DNA of 64,000 nucleotides. Source: an uncultured Treponema sp. Its GTDB lineage: Bacteria; Spirochaetota; Spirochaetia; Treponematales; Treponemataceae. The stretch is from positions 62,001 through 126,000 of the forward strand of contig ONHK01000002.1 in the NCBI GenBank assembly GCA_900317625.1. The letters run 5' to 3'. The notes below the pieces were generated by a model. The model saw only the letters and a program-made list of their open reading frames with translations, was not told the DNA's origin and made no database searches. Positions 41,960 to 51,923 of this stretch are shown in pieces. The stretch's first letter is position 1. Each line of letters starts with the position of its first letter. The translations under genes and the position numbers were made by a program.

Positions 41960-44473
41960 TTAATTTTCATTTCTAGGAACTTTATCAAATCCGACCAAAA
42001 AATCTGGATCTGAAATTCTTACAACCTTAACTCCTGTTGATTGATTTCCTTGCTGAGTGATAGTTTCCGCTTGAACTCTTAATGTTTTTCCCTGGCTTGT
42101 CATACATACTATTTCATCTTTATCTGAAACTGCAAGAATTCCAACTATTTCTCCGCGCTCCTCAGTTTTTCCAAAAATCTTTTGTCCACCAGTTCCGCGC
42201 CCATGAGGATTGAAGTTTTCAAATTTAACACGCTTTCCATATCCTTTTTCTGTAAGTAAAAGGATGCTGTCATTCGGTTCAATTTTTATTGCTCCAGAAA
42301 TTTCGTCACCTTCAGAAAGCTTCATTCCTTTTATACCGCTACTAGCCCTTCCCATGCAGCGGACATCTTTTTCGCTAAAGCGCAAAGCCTTTCCACGTCT
42401 AGTAACAAGAAGAACTTCTGACTCTCCATCTGTTGGAATTGCACTTATAAGTTTATCACCATCGCGCAATTTAAGACCGATAATTCCTCTTGTTTTTGCA
42501 TTAGAAAATTCTGAAGTCTGAACTTTTTTTACAATTCCATTTGCTGTTGTCATGAACAAATACTGGTCTTCCCGGAATTCACGCAAAGTTACAACAGTTG
42601 TAATTTCTTCATCAGCACCGATGGCAATCAAACTTTTTATATTTGTTCCACGGGCATTTTTAGAAGATTCTGGAATTTCATGAACTTTTATCCAATATGC
42701 TTTTCCAATATTTGTTACAAATAAAATGTGGTCGTGTGTTGAACCAATAAAAAGCTGACTTACATAATCATCTTCAACAAGAGAAGCACTGTTACTTCCA
42801 GTTCCTCCCCTACTCTGCTTTTTATACTGAGTTACAGAAATTCGTTTCATATAACCAAGTTTAGAAATCATGACAACCATGTCTTCTTCCTTAATCATAT
42901 CTTCAACATTTATCTGTTCAACTTCATCTGCAACAATATCTGTTCGGCGCTCGTCACCATATTTTTCTGCAAGAGCCTGAGTTTCATTTTTTATTGTTTC
43001 AAGAATTTTATTGTGATCATCCAAAAGTCCCTGCAAATAATCAATAAGAGCCTGAAGTTCTTTTATTTCTTTTTGCAAATCTTCAATCTGAAGATGAGTG
43101 AGTCTTTTGAGCTGCATATCAACAATTGCCTGTGCCTGCTCATCATCAAAATTAAAACGCTTTTCAAGGGCAAGTTTTGCAATTTCTGTTGTTTCACTTC
43201 CACGAATGATTTTGATTACTTCATCAATATTATTAATTGCCGTAATCAATGCTTCCAAAATGTGCATTCTGTGTTTTGCAACTTTTAAATCATAAATTGT
43301 GCGACGGGTAATTACCTCGTCACGATGTTTTACAAAATGGAAAATAAGTTGTTTTAATGTAAGAATTTCAGGCTTTAAATAAGTCTGTGGCAAAGTAAGA
43401 TAACCTGGTTCGTTATAACGCGGTTCACCTTCTTTTTCCTGTGGAACAAGAGCTAGATTTATAACACCAAAATTTGACTGTAAATCAGTTTTTGCAAAAA
43501 GCTGGTTCAGAACAAGTTTTGTAATTGCACCTTTTTTCAAATCAACTACAAGACGCATTCCTGTTCGGTCAGAAGATTCATCATTTGCTCCAACAATTCC
43601 ATCAATTTGCTTATCACGAACAAGTTCTTTTATACGACGAATAATATTTGTTGTGTTAATTCCATAAGGAACTTCTGTGAATACAATTGATTCTCTTCCA
43701 TGCTTATCAGTTTCAATTGTAAATTTTGAACGGATTGTAATTTTTCCACGTCCAGTCTTGTAGGCTTTTTTTATTCCTTCACGGCCATAAATAATTCCAC
43801 CTGTTGGAAAGTCCGGACCTTTTATATATTTCATCAATTCGTCAATTGAAATTTCAGGATTATCGATATAAGCACAAATTGCAGCCGCAACTTCACGAAG
43901 ATTATGTGTTGGCATATTTGTTGCCATACCAACTGCAATTCCTGTTGTACCATTACAAAGAAGAAAAGGAAAAGCACCTGGAAGAACAGAAGGTTCTTTT
44001 GTTGTGTCATCAAAGTTTGCCACCATATCCACGGTGTTTTTAGAAATGTCAGCAACCATTTCTTCTGTGATTTTAGACATTTTTGCTTCAGTATATCGGT
44101 AAGCTGCTGCTGGATCTCCCGCAATTGTACCAAAGTTTCCCTGAGGAGTTACAGTTGTATATCTTTGCGCAAAATCTTGTCCAAGACGAACAAGCGCATC
44201 ATAAACAGAAGCATCTCCATGCGGATGATAATGACCAAGAACTTCACCAACAATTGTAGCGCACTTTTTTGTTTTTCCGCCGGAAGCAAGATGCAGAGTG
44301 TCCATTGCATACATAATTCTTCGGTGAACAGGTTTTAATCCGTCCCGAACATCTGGTAATGCACGCTGTACAATTACCGACATGGAATAATCGATATATG
44401 CTTTTTTTACTTCTTCTTCAATTGGAATTTTTATTAAAGTTCCGCCTTCTGATGTTTTTGTCTGTTCTAACAT
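41960..44473 (-). CDS. gyrA: DNA gyrase subunit A
   Basis: An 837-residue GyrA, the DNA cleavage and rejoining subunit of gyrase. The catalytic Tyr is in AAAYRYTEAKM. The GyrA box reads QSRGGTGS (canonical QRRGGKG), supporting gyrase rather than topoisomerase IV. C-terminal pinwheel repeats follow (MTTANGIVKK, LLVTRRGKALRF, LLLTEKGYGKRV, CMTSQGKTLRV). The quinolone region reads GDASVYDALVR, with Ala where E. coli has Ser83, which may lower quinolone sensitivity. It is downstream of gyrB, separated by a REP-like pair. Confidence 0.96.
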   Translation of the reverse strand: MLEQTKTSEGGTLIKIPIEEEVKKAYIDYSMSVIVQRALPDVRDGLKPVHRRIMYAMDTLHLASGGKTKKCATIVGEVLGHYHPHGDASVYDALVRLGQDFAQRYTTVTPQGNFGTIAGDPAAAYRYTEAKMSKITEEMVADISKNTVDMVANFDDTTKEPSVLPGAFPFLLCNGTTGIAVGMATNMPTHNLREVAAAICAYIDNPEISIDELMKYIKGPDFPTGGIIYGREGIKKAYKTGRGKITIRSKFTIETDKHGRESIVFTEVPYGINTTNIIRRIKELVRDKQIDGIVGANDESSDRTGMRLVVDLKKGAITKLVLNQLFAKTDLQSNFGVINLALVPQEKEGEPRYNEPGYLTLPQTYLKPEILTLKQLIFHFVKHRDEVITRRTIYDLKVAKHRMHILEALITAINNIDEVIKIIRGSETTEIAKLALEKRFNFDDEQAQAIVDMQLKRLTHLQIEDLQKEIKELQALIDYLQGLLDDHNKILETIKNETQALAEKYGDERRTDIVADEVEQINVEDMIKEEDMVVMISKLGYMKRISVTQYKKQSRGGTGSNSASLVEDDYVSQLFIGSTHDHILFVTNIGKAYWIKVHEIPESSKNARGTNIKSLIAIGADEEITTVVTLREFREDQYLFMTTANGIVKKVQTSEFSNAKTRGIIGLKLRDGDKLISAIPTDGESEVLLVTRRGKALRFSEKDVRCMGRASSGIKGMKLSEGDEISGAIKIEPNDSILLLTEKGYGKRVKFENFNPHGRGTGGQKIFGKTEERGEIVGILAVSDKDEIVCMTSQGKTLRVQAETITQQGNQSTGVKVVRISDPDFLVGFDKVPRNEN

Positions 44474-44491
44474 TTATAATTTCCGTTTATT

Positions 44492-44556
44492 GGTCATTGA
44501 GCTTGCCGAAATGACCTTTTTATTTTTTAAGAAGTGGTTTCGACAAGCTTAACCAC
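44492..44556. repeat. Pair of REP-like palindromes between gyrA and gyrB
   Basis: The first has arms GGTCATT / AATGACC around GAGCTTGCCGA. The second has arms GTGGTT / AACCAC around TCGACAAGCTT. Their cores are reverse complements of each other, so the two units are inverted, like a BIME. Confidence 0.7.
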
Positions 44557-44565
44557 CAAAATATC

Positions 44566-46500
44566 TTAAATATCCAAATTAGCGTAACTTGAATTAGTTT
44601 CTATAAACTGACGGCGAGGTTCTACTTCTTCACCCATACAAACGCTAAAAATCTTGTCAGCAGCAATTGCATCTGGAATTGTTACAACTCTCATATGTCT
44701 GTGAGCTGGATCCATCGTTGTATCCCAAAGCTGTTTTCCATCCATTTCACCAAGACCTTTGTAACGTTGAACGTCTGCTTTACTGCGGTTTTCACCAAGT
44801 TCCATAAGAGCACTATCACGTTCCTGTTCTGAATAACAGTAAACAGGTTCTTTTTTTCCAAGTTGAACTTTAAAAAGCGGTGGCATTGCAAGATAAACAT
44901 AACCATTTTCAATAAGTTGCGGCATATATCTAAAGAAGAACGTTAAAAGCAAAGTTCTAATGTGAGAACCGTCAACATCGGCATCTGCCATAATTATAAT
45001 TTTATGATAGCGAAGTTTTTCTATATTAAAATCTTTTCCAAAACCTGCACCTAAAGTAGCAATTACTGGCTCAAGTTTATCATTGTTCATAACTTTTTCT
45101 GGACGAACTTTTTCAACATTCAGCATTTTTCCCCAAAGCGGCAAGATTGCCTGAGTTTTTGGATCGCGTCCTTTTTTTGCAGAACCACCCGCAGAATCTC
45201 CTTCGACAATGTAAACTTCGCACTGAGTTGGATCTTTTAAAGAGCAGTCTGAAAGTTTTTCAGGAAATCCAAATCCATCTGACATTGTTTTTTTGCGGCT
45301 TGCATCTTTTGCTTTTCGGGCTGCAATTCTGGCAGTAGCCTCATTGATTGCCTTTTCAAGAACTGCTTCCAGAACTTTTGGATTTTGCTCAAAAAATATT
45401 GTAAGCTTTTCTTTTACTAAAGAATCAACAATTGTTCGTACTTCTGTATTTCCAAGTTTTTCTTTTGTCTGACCTTCGAATTCAGGTTCAGGTACTTTCA
45501 TAGAAAGAACAACTACAATTCCAGAACGAACATCATCTCCAGTAAGTTTTTCATCCTTATCAATTCGTTTTTTAAGTTTTTCATTTGAATCAAGAGCTTT
45601 GTTTAGAACAAAAGTCAATGCGGACTTAAATCCTTCAAGATGAGTTCCACCATCACGAGTGTTAATATCGTTTACATAAGTATTTATATTTTCATCAAAC
45701 CCATCGTTATATTGAAAAGCAAGCTCAGTAACAACATTATCTTTTTCACCGGTAATATAAATTGGTTCAGAAGGAAGATAAAATTTGCTGTGTTTCGCTT
45801 CATTCATTTCTTTTACGTAATGAACAATTCCACCTTCGTATTTAAGAATCTCTTCTTTTGGATTTTCAAGACGTTCATCACGAAAAACAATTGTTATTCC
45901 ACTGTTCAAAAAAGCCAGTTCGCGTAAACGTTTCTTTAAAACATCGTAGTCATGAACAGTTGTTTCTGTAAAAATTGTAGCATCCGGCTTCCAACGAATT
46001 GTTGTTCCGTGAATAGAAGAATCAATATCTCCTATTTTTTCAACTTTTGTAGTCGGAACTCCTCGTGCATATTTTTGCTGATAAATATGACCGTCGAGTT
46101 TTACGGTTGCTTCCATCCAAACAGAAAGTGCATTTACACAGGAAACGCCAACACCGTGCAAACCGCCGGAAACTTTGTAAGAACCTTTATCAAATTTTCC
46201 ACCAGCATGAAGCCGGGTAAGAACAAGTTCCAAAGCAGAAATATGTTCAGTCGGGTGAATATCAACAGGAATTCCACGTCCATTGTCTTCTACGCGAACA
46301 ACATCATCTTTTTCAAGAGCAACAACAACTTTATTACAATAACCTGCCATTGCTTCATCAATAGAATTGTCAACAGTTTCATAAACAAGATGATGAAGAC
46401 CTCTTGGACCTGTAGAACCAATGTACATTCCAGGGCGTTTTCTTACAGCTTCAAGTCCTTTTAAAACCTGAATATTACTTGCACCATATTCTGCAGCCAT
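44566..46500 (-). CDS. gyrB: DNA gyrase subunit B
   Basis: A 644-residue GyrB, the ATPase and TOPRIM subunit of gyrase. GHKL ATPase motifs are seen at VDNSIDEAMAGYC, VEDNGRGIPVD and GGLHGVGVSCVNALS. The TOPRIM domain has YIVEGDSAGGSAKKGRD and MADADVDGSHIRTLLL, and the C-terminus has RYKGLGEMDGKQLW. PLWGKMLNVEK replaces the E. coli PLKGKILNVEK. AAGGA precedes the ATG. It is divergent from dnaA with 133 bp between them, a frequent arrangement at spirochaete origins. Confidence 0.96.
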   Translation of the reverse strand: MAAEYGASNIQVLKGLEAVRKRPGMYIGSTGPRGLHHLVYETVDNSIDEAMAGYCNKVVVALEKDDVVRVEDNGRGIPVDIHPTEHISALELVLTRLHAGGKFDKGSYKVSGGLHGVGVSCVNALSVWMEATVKLDGHIYQQKYARGVPTTKVEKIGDIDSSIHGTTIRWKPDATIFTETTVHDYDVLKKRLRELAFLNSGITIVFRDERLENPKEEILKYEGGIVHYVKEMNEAKHSKFYLPSEPIYITGEKDNVVTELAFQYNDGFDENINTYVNDINTRDGGTHLEGFKSALTFVLNKALDSNEKLKKRIDKDEKLTGDDVRSGIVVVLSMKVPEPEFEGQTKEKLGNTEVRTIVDSLVKEKLTIFFEQNPKVLEAVLEKAINEATARIAARKAKDASRKKTMSDGFGFPEKLSDCSLKDPTQCEVYIVEGDSAGGSAKKGRDPKTQAILPLWGKMLNVEKVRPEKVMNNDKLEPVIATLGAGFGKDFNIEKLRYHKIIIMADADVDGSHIRTLLLTFFFRYMPQLIENGYVYLAMPPLFKVQLGKKEPVYCYSEQERDSALMELGENRSKADVQRYKGLGEMDGKQLWDTTMDPAHRHMRVVTIPDAIAADKIFSVCMGEEVEPRRQFIETNSSYANLDI

Positions 46501-46595
46501 TATTTTTTCCTTGATTTTATATGATTTTTCGGAAATTTATATTCATGAAATTGAATATTATATTATAGAAATAACTTATTTAAAATATACTTTGA

Positions 46596-46625
46596 TTGAT
46601 TAAAAAAGTAAAGGCAGTTTATAAT
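46596..46625 (+). promoter_or_regulatory. dnaA promoter
   Basis: TTGATT (46596-46601), an 18-bp spacer and a perfect TATAAT (46620-46625). The -10 ends 8 nt before the dnaA ATG, so the mRNA would have almost no leader. Confidence 0.65.
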
Positions 46626-46633
46626 CAGAAGCT

Positions 46634-48070
46634 ATGAGTGAACAGAATTATAAAGAAATTTGGCCTTTTGTAATGGAACAAATCCACGAAGAATATAAGA
46701 ATAACGGCCAGGAAAATGAATTTGTACTTTGGTATAAAATGGAATATCTTGAAGACACTTTAGACACAATAACAGTTTCTGTTCCATCGGAATTTTTGTG
46801 GCAAAGAATGATTTCAAAAGGAAATATTAAAAAAGTTGAAAATAAAATATGTGAAATTACCGGGCGCACAAAAATAAATCTTATCCCAAAATTTAATTCA
46901 CTGACAATTCAGCCAACTTCTTCAAATTCAAATGCATCATCTGAAGAAGAAAAAATTGAAAAAAATCCATCTGAATCAAAAAGAATCGAACCTCAAATTC
47001 AAAAAGAAGCATTAAAAACAAAAAATACAAATTCAACATTGAATCCAAATTTTACTTTTGAAAACTTTGTAACTGGCGAAGAAATCGGAAGTAAATTTGC
47101 CTACAACGTTTGTTACGCAGCTTCTCTTGCTCCTGGTGAAAAAACAAATCCAATTCTTATTTATGGAGGAGTTGGACTTGGAAAAACTCATCTGATGCAG
47201 GCAATTGGAAACGAAATTTTAAAAAATAGTCCAGAACCAAAGAAAATTTGCTTTATCCAGACTGAAAGTTTTTTAAATGAATTTTCTTCTTCTATAATTA
47301 ATAAGACAACTGAAAAATTCAAAAGAAAATATAGAAATCTTGATGTATTTTTGCTGGATGATATTCATTTTTTAAATGGAAAAAGCGGACTTCAGGAAGA
47401 ATTATTTTATGTTTTTGAAGCATTGCACAAGAAAAAAGCCCAGATGGTTTTTACTTGCGACCGACCTTTGAACGAAATTGGAAATATGGCAGAACGCCTT
47501 GTAAGTCGCCTTGGAAGTGGTGCTTGTCTGGATTTGCATATTCCAAATTTCGACACAAGAAAAGCAATTATCCATAAAAAACTAGAAAATAAAGATAAAG
47601 CTCTACCAGAAGAAATCATTGATTATATTGCTAAAACTGTGGAAACAAATATTAGGGATCTTGAAGCAGCTTTAACAAAAATTATCATGTATACAGAATT
47701 TGTAAGTCCTAACATAACTCTTGAAATTGTTCAGCAGCAGCTTTCAAATCTTTATGCGGCACCAGGAACAGGAAATGTTTCAATAGAAAATATTCAAAAA
47801 GTTGTTGCAGAAGCTTACAACATAAAAGTTGAAGAACTAAAAGGAAAAAGAAGAGATAAAAAATACATCATTCCTAGATTTATAGCTGTGTACATTACAC
47901 GCGAAATGACAGAATATGCTTATACAGAAATCGGAAATGAATTTGGAGGCCGCGACCATACTTCAATAATGAACGGATATAACAAAATTGTTGAAAAAAT
48001 AAATTCAGATCCTTCTCTTTTGCATAAAATAAAAAATTTGATGGAGGAAGTAAAAAAATACAGCAAATAG
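46634..48070 (+). CDS. dnaA: Chromosomal replication initiator protein DnaA
   Basis: A 478-residue DnaA. The N-terminal oligomerisation domain (EIWPFVMEQI to about residue 85) is followed by a Ser/Lys-rich linker, then the AAA+ domain with Walker A GGVGLGKTHL and Walker B FLLDDIHFL, and the C-terminal DNA-binding helix GGRDHTSIMNGYNKI. It binds DnaA boxes and melts the origin. It heads a plus-strand run dnaA-dnaN-recF-dciA, divergent from gyrB. Its promoter leaves little or no leader, and only a weak AGAAG lies before the ATG. Confidence 0.97.
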   Translation: MSEQNYKEIWPFVMEQIHEEYKNNGQENEFVLWYKMEYLEDTLDTITVSVPSEFLWQRMISKGNIKKVENKICEITGRTKINLIPKFNSLTIQPTSSNSNASSEEEKIEKNPSESKRIEPQIQKEALKTKNTNSTLNPNFTFENFVTGEEIGSKFAYNVCYAASLAPGEKTNPILIYGGVGLGKTHLMQAIGNEILKNSPEPKKICFIQTESFLNEFSSSIINKTTEKFKRKYRNLDVFLLDDIHFLNGKSGLQEELFYVFEALHKKKAQMVFTCDRPLNEIGNMAERLVSRLGSGACLDLHIPNFDTRKAIIHKKLENKDKALPEEIIDYIAKTVETNIRDLEAALTKIIMYTEFVSPNITLEIVQQQLSNLYAAPGTGNVSIENIQKVVAEAYNIKVEELKGKRRDKKYIIPRFIAVYITREMTEYAYTEIGNEFGGRDHTSIMNGYNKIVEKINSDPSLLHKIKNLMEEVKKYSK

Positions 48071-48302
48071 GTATATATTATGTTAAAATGCTGTGGATAA
48101 CTTGTTTATAATAAAAAAAATAAAGTAAAATTGTGAATAAGTTAGTTTAAAGTGAATAAGATTGTCTTAGTTATGAACAATGTAATTTCTTTATTTGTAA
48201 AAAGATAATTAACTTTTCCACTTTAAACGCATACTTATTATTAAATTTACTAAATTTATATAAATTTAATAAATTCTAAACATGTGAACAAAAGGAGACT
48301 AT
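48071..48302. other. Probable oriC (dnaA-dnaN intergenic region)
   Basis: The region holds a consensus DnaA box TGTGGATAA (48092-48100; reverse of TTATCCACA), then near-consensus TGTGAATAA (48132-48140), AGTGAATAA (48151-48159) and TTATGAACA (48171-48179). An almost pure A/T stretch at about 48232-48285 could be the unwinding element. The first three boxes point the same way. The dnaA-dnaN gap is the commonest bacterial oriC position, and gene orientation flips just upstream. Confidence 0.7.
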
Positions 48303-49406
48303 ATGAAATTCACGTTTGACAGAGAAGCAATGATAAAAGAAATTTCCATTGCTCAGGAAATTATTACAAATAAAAGTCCTATTTCTATACTTTCAAATAT
48401 ACTTTTGATTGCAAAAGATAATACATTGACTATAAAAGCTTCAGATACTTCTGTAAATTTTATTACAAACATTCCAGTTGATGTAATAGAAGAAGGAAGC
48501 ACAACTATTTTCTGTGACAAATTCAGCAATATTTTATCTTCTTTGCCAGCAGGAGAAATTGAATTTGAACAGCAAGATATAAAAGTAACAATTAAACCTG
48601 TTTCAAAAAAAGTAAAATTCCAGTTAAAAAGTATTGCCAGCGAAAAATTCGCAGAAATTCCTGAAGCTAATAATGTTCCTTTCTTTGAAATGCCTTCAAA
48701 AGATTTAAAGGAAATGATTCAGCATACAATTTTTTCTGTTTCAGAAGATCAGAACAGATATTTTATGACAGGTGTTTATTTCACTAAAAAAGAAAATAAA
48801 TTTGTAACAGTTTCAACAGATGCAAGACGACTTTCTTATGCAGAAAAAGATTTGCCGGCTGGAGTTAATTTTGAACCATCTATTGTTCCAACAAAAATTT
48901 TAAAATGTATCTTAAAAAATGCACCGGAAGAAGGAAATATTCAACTTGCAATTGTTGATAAACTTATTTTTGTAAGATTTGGAAGCTACGAATTTTCTTC
49001 AAAACTTTTGGAAGGACAATTCCCTAATTATCAGAAAGTAATCCCAGAAAAACAGAATTCTTATTTTGCTGTAAATAAGGCAGATCTTGAATCAGCTTTA
49101 CGTCGCATTGAAATTATGATTGATAAAAAAGTAAACCGTGTTTTGTTCAAGATTGGTTCTGGAACTTTAACATTAACTTCTCCTGAATCAGAAATAGGTA
49201 CAGCAGATGAAGAAATTCCGTGTCAATATGAAGGAAATGAAATCACAATTGCATTGAACAGCAGATATGTTTCTGAGCCATTAAAAAATATCAGCACAGA
49301 AAATGTTGTTTTTGAATTTACAGAAGTGATGAAAGCTATTACGTTGCGTCCAGAGCCAGCTGCTGATTTCTTTCATATCATAATGCCAATGAATTTGAAC
49401 GGCTAG
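48303..49406 (+). CDS. dnaN: DNA polymerase III beta sliding clamp
   Basis: A 367-residue clamp with three repeated clamp folds. Features are the N-terminal FDREAMIKEISIAQEII, the central QNRYFMTGVYF and the C-terminal MPMNLNG. It forms the dimeric ring that tethers polymerase III. AGGAG precedes the ATG. It follows the probable origin and is 3 bp upstream of recF. Confidence 0.96.
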   Translation: MKFTFDREAMIKEISIAQEIITNKSPISILSNILLIAKDNTLTIKASDTSVNFITNIPVDVIEEGSTTIFCDKFSNILSSLPAGEIEFEQQDIKVTIKPVSKKVKFQLKSIASEKFAEIPEANNVPFFEMPSKDLKEMIQHTIFSVSEDQNRYFMTGVYFTKKENKFVTVSTDARRLSYAEKDLPAGVNFEPSIVPTKILKCILKNAPEEGNIQLAIVDKLIFVRFGSYEFSSKLLEGQFPNYQKVIPEKQNSYFAVNKADLESALRRIEIMIDKKVNRVLFKIGSGTLTLTSPESEIGTADEEIPCQYEGNEITIALNSRYVSEPLKNISTENVVFEFTEVMKAITLRPEPAADFFHIIMPMNLNG

Positions 49407-49409
49407 TAA

Positions 49410-50513
49410 ATGCCATTTCTTTCTCTTTCATTAGTAAATTTTCGCAATTTAAAAAACGACAAAATAAATCTTTTTGCAAAGGAAGTTTATTTTGTCGGCG
49501 AAAATGGTCAAGGAAAAAGCAATCTTCTTGAATCTCTTTATTATTCTGCTTATGGTTCATCTTTTAGAACGCATGTTGATTCGCAGATTATTAAGGAAGG
49601 TGAACAGAATTTTTCAATTAATTCATTATATACTAATGAAAAGGAAAGCACTCAAAATATAAAGATTATTTATGATAAAGGTAAAAAAATAATTGAAAAA
49701 AATTCAAAGCGCATAAAAGACCGAAAAGAACTTGTCAATACTATTCCATGCGTTATTTTTTGCCATGATGATATGCGTTTTGCAACTGGAGAACCAGAAT
49801 TTCGGCGATTTTTTTTGGATCAGTCATTAACAATGTATGATGAACTTTATATTGATGATCTTAGAAATTACCGGAAAATTTTAAAGACAAGAAATTTGCT
49901 TTTAAAAGAATGTAAATATGATATGCTGGATATTTATGATTATCAGCTGGCTCAAAAAGGTTTGGAAATTCAACTAAAAAGAAAAAAACTTGTTTTTCAG
50001 TTCAATGAAATCTTTGGAAAACTTTATGAACAGATTTCTGGAATTGAAAATGTTATGATTTCTTATATTCCAAGTTGGAAAGAAATAAAAGATGAAGTTG
50101 GAACAAAATTTCCTTCTGTAAGTGATATTACAGAGCTTCTTAAAAATAAAAGAGATCAGGATAAAATTATGCAGACTACCCTATCCGGTCCTCATAGAGA
50201 TAAAATTGTTTTTGTAAAAGACGGAAAACAGTTTGTTCCGACAGCTTCAACAGGACAATGTAGACTTGTTTCTTTACTTTTAAGAGTTGCCCAATCTGTT
50301 TATTATACAAGATTAACAGGAATAAAACCTGTTCTTTTGATGGATGATGTAATGCTGGAACTAGATCCTGAAAAAAGACAGAAAATTACAGCTCTTCTTC
50401 CTGAATATGATCAACTTTTTTGTACTTTTTTGCCGGGCGAACCTTATGAAAAATATATGAAAGAAAGTACAAAAATTTATAAAATAAAAAGCGGAGAATG
50501 GTATGAGGAATGA
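49410..50513 (+). CDS. recF: DNA replication and repair protein RecF
   Basis: A 367-residue SMC-like ATPase acting in recombinational gap repair. Walker A is VGENGQGKSNLLE near residue 30, the signature region is STGQCRLVSLLLR, and Walker B is PVLLMDDVMLELD. There is only 3 bp to the dnaN stop and no separate ribosome-binding site, so translation is coupled to dnaN. Its 3' end overlaps dciA by 11 bp. Confidence 0.94.
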   Translation: MPFLSLSLVNFRNLKNDKINLFAKEVYFVGENGQGKSNLLESLYYSAYGSSFRTHVDSQIIKEGEQNFSINSLYTNEKESTQNIKIIYDKGKKIIEKNSKRIKDRKELVNTIPCVIFCHDDMRFATGEPEFRRFFLDQSLTMYDELYIDDLRNYRKILKTRNLLLKECKYDMLDIYDYQLAQKGLEIQLKRKKLVFQFNEIFGKLYEQISGIENVMISYIPSWKEIKDEVGTKFPSVSDITELLKNKRDQDKIMQTTLSGPHRDKIVFVKDGKQFVPTASTGQCRLVSLLLRVAQSVYYTRLTGIKPVLLMDDVMLELDPEKRQKITALLPEYDQLFCTFLPGEPYEKYMKESTKIYKIKSGEWYEE

Positions 50514-51045
50514 AATAATTGATTGTTCAGAAATGTTAAGCAAAACTTTTGATTGCATTGAAAAATCAACTTTAGAGCGAAACAATAAATTTTATTCTTC
50601 ATGGAAATCTGTTGTAACAAAAATAAATCGTATGGGTGACAAAGAATTTGGTCAAAAATTATATGATCATAGTTCGATTGTTGATATAAAAAATGGAACA
50701 TTGCTTGTTGAAACTGATCATCCAGGTTGGTCTCAGATGATGCAGTTTTATTCAAAATTTATTATCAATGGATTAAAAATGTATATTCCAGAAATGGAAA
50801 TAAAAAGTATCGTTTTTAGAACAAAAGGAAGCAATGCAATTTTAAATTCAATTGACTATAATTCTGAATTTAATAAAGAAAATAAAAAAATGGCAGAAAA
50901 ATACGAAAAAGAAAATGAATTTCTTAATAAATATAAAAAATCAGACGAAACTAAAAAGACGGAAAGTAATGAACTTCCTGAAGATTTAAAGTCAATGTTT
51001 GATACTATAAGACAAACTATGTTGACCAAAAATAGAAATAATTGA
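50503..51045 (+). CDS. DUF721 family protein, DciA-like
   Basis: A 180-residue protein whose residues about 20-105 match the DUF721/DciA domain (WKSVVTKI, then LYDHSSIVDIKNGTLLVETDHPGWSQMMQFY). DciA is the ancestral bacterial partner of the replicative helicase DnaB, and this gene commonly follows recF. The last 70 residues are lysine- and glutamate-rich and probably disordered. It overlaps recF by 11 bp. Assignment to DciA rests on context and the domain. Confidence 0.82.
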   Translation: MRNEIIDCSEMLSKTFDCIEKSTLERNNKFYSSWKSVVTKINRMGDKEFGQKLYDHSSIVDIKNGTLLVETDHPGWSQMMQFYSKFIINGLKMYIPEMEIKSIVFRTKGSNAILNSIDYNSEFNKENKKMAEKYEKENEFLNKYKKSDETKKTESNELPEDLKSMFDTIRQTMLTKNRNN

Positions 51046-51127
51046 TATATTAGTTTACTACATTTTGATATTTTATAATTCGCATAAAATATACGGATTT
51101 TATTTATAAAGAAGGAGCATTGTACCT

Positions 51128-51283
51128 ATGTTACGTACATACCAACCAAGCAAAGTTAAACGCAATAGAAAATTTGGTTTCAGAGCTAGAATGGCTACTA
51201 AAGGTGGACGCAAGGTTCTTGCACGTCGTCGTGCTAAGGGTCGAGCAAAACTTTCAATTTCTGATGAAAAGAAGCCATACTGA
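51128..51283 (+). CDS. rpmH: 50S ribosomal protein L34
   Basis: A 51-residue basic protein, [20 protein letters not shown], then [20 protein letters not shown], matching L34 in full apart from a short added tail ([11 protein letters not shown]). L34 is usually 44-47 residues. GGAG lies upstream. Rpm H, rnpA, yidD and yidC follow in the standard order. Confidence 0.97.
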   Translation: MLRTYQPSKVKRNRKFGFRARMATKGGRKVLARRRAKGRAKLSISDEKKPY

Positions 51284-51294
51284 TTTTATTAGGG

Positions 51295-51657
51295 ATGGAA
51301 ACAGAGTTAGTCAAAACAGGATTTTTTAAACGTGAGGAACGAATAAAAAATCCTGCTGATTTTAAAACACTGTTTAAAAAAGGAAACAGAGCTAACATTT
51401 CTGGTGCCAAAATTTTTTTTAAAGAAAATGGAACAGAGATAAATAGAGTTGCTTTTCCTTTGCCTCGCGGTTATGGTAATGCAGTAAAAAGAAATTTGTC
51501 TAAACGTTACAGCCGCGAAGCCTATCGTTTTTTTAAAACACATCTGAACACCGGGTATGATATTTTAATACTTGTTTATCCTGGAAATGACTCGTTCAGC
51601 ACGCGATGTGTTCAATTTCGTACATTGTTTCAAAAGGCAGGATTAATTAAAGAATGA
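51295..51657 (+). CDS. rnpA: Ribonuclease P protein component
   Basis: A 120-residue basic protein that helps RNase P RNA bind pre-tRNA. The RNR motif is present as [16 protein letters not shown]. It starts 11 bp after rpmH and its end overlaps yidD by 4 bp. The start is uncertain because the AGGG before the ATG is too close, but the N-terminal [19 protein letters not shown] is typical. Confidence 0.93.
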   Translation: METELVKTGFFKREERIKNPADFKTLFKKGNRANISGAKIFFKENGTEINRVAFPLPRGYGNAVKRNLSKRYSREAYRFFKTHLNTGYDILILVYPGNDSFSTRCVQFRTLFQKAGLIKE

Positions 51658-51875
51658 AAAATTTTTTTATAAAATTTTTCTGTTTTTTTATCCGATTTTA
51701 TCAAAAATATATTTCGCCTTTGCACCCTCGTTGTTGCAGATTCACACCGTCGTGCTCTCAATACGCTTTGGAAGCAATTCAAAAATATGGTTCTGGTAAA
51801 GGAACTTTTCTAGCAATAAAACGAATATTACGTTGTAATCCTTTTTTCAAAGGTGGTTATGATCCTGTTCCATGA
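51654..51875 (+). CDS. yidD: Membrane protein insertion efficiency factor YidD
   Basis: A 73-residue protein with the conserved YidD core: [35 protein letters not shown] and a C-terminal [14 protein letters not shown]. An N-terminal hydrophobic helix would anchor it to the inner membrane beside YidC. Its start overlaps rnpA (ATGA). Confidence 0.96.
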   Translation: MKNFFIKFFCFFIRFYQKYISPLHPRCCRFTPSCSQYALEAIQKYGSGKGTFLAIKRILRCNPFFKGGYDPVP

Positions 51876-51923
51876 TTTTAAGGAAAAGGTTTCATTCTAA
51901 AAACTGCCTGAGGAGAATTTTTC

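Noticed and set aside
46648..46869. A 73-codon minus-strand frame within dnaA
   Set aside because: It overlaps the DnaA N-terminal domain, which is certain, and has no start signals.
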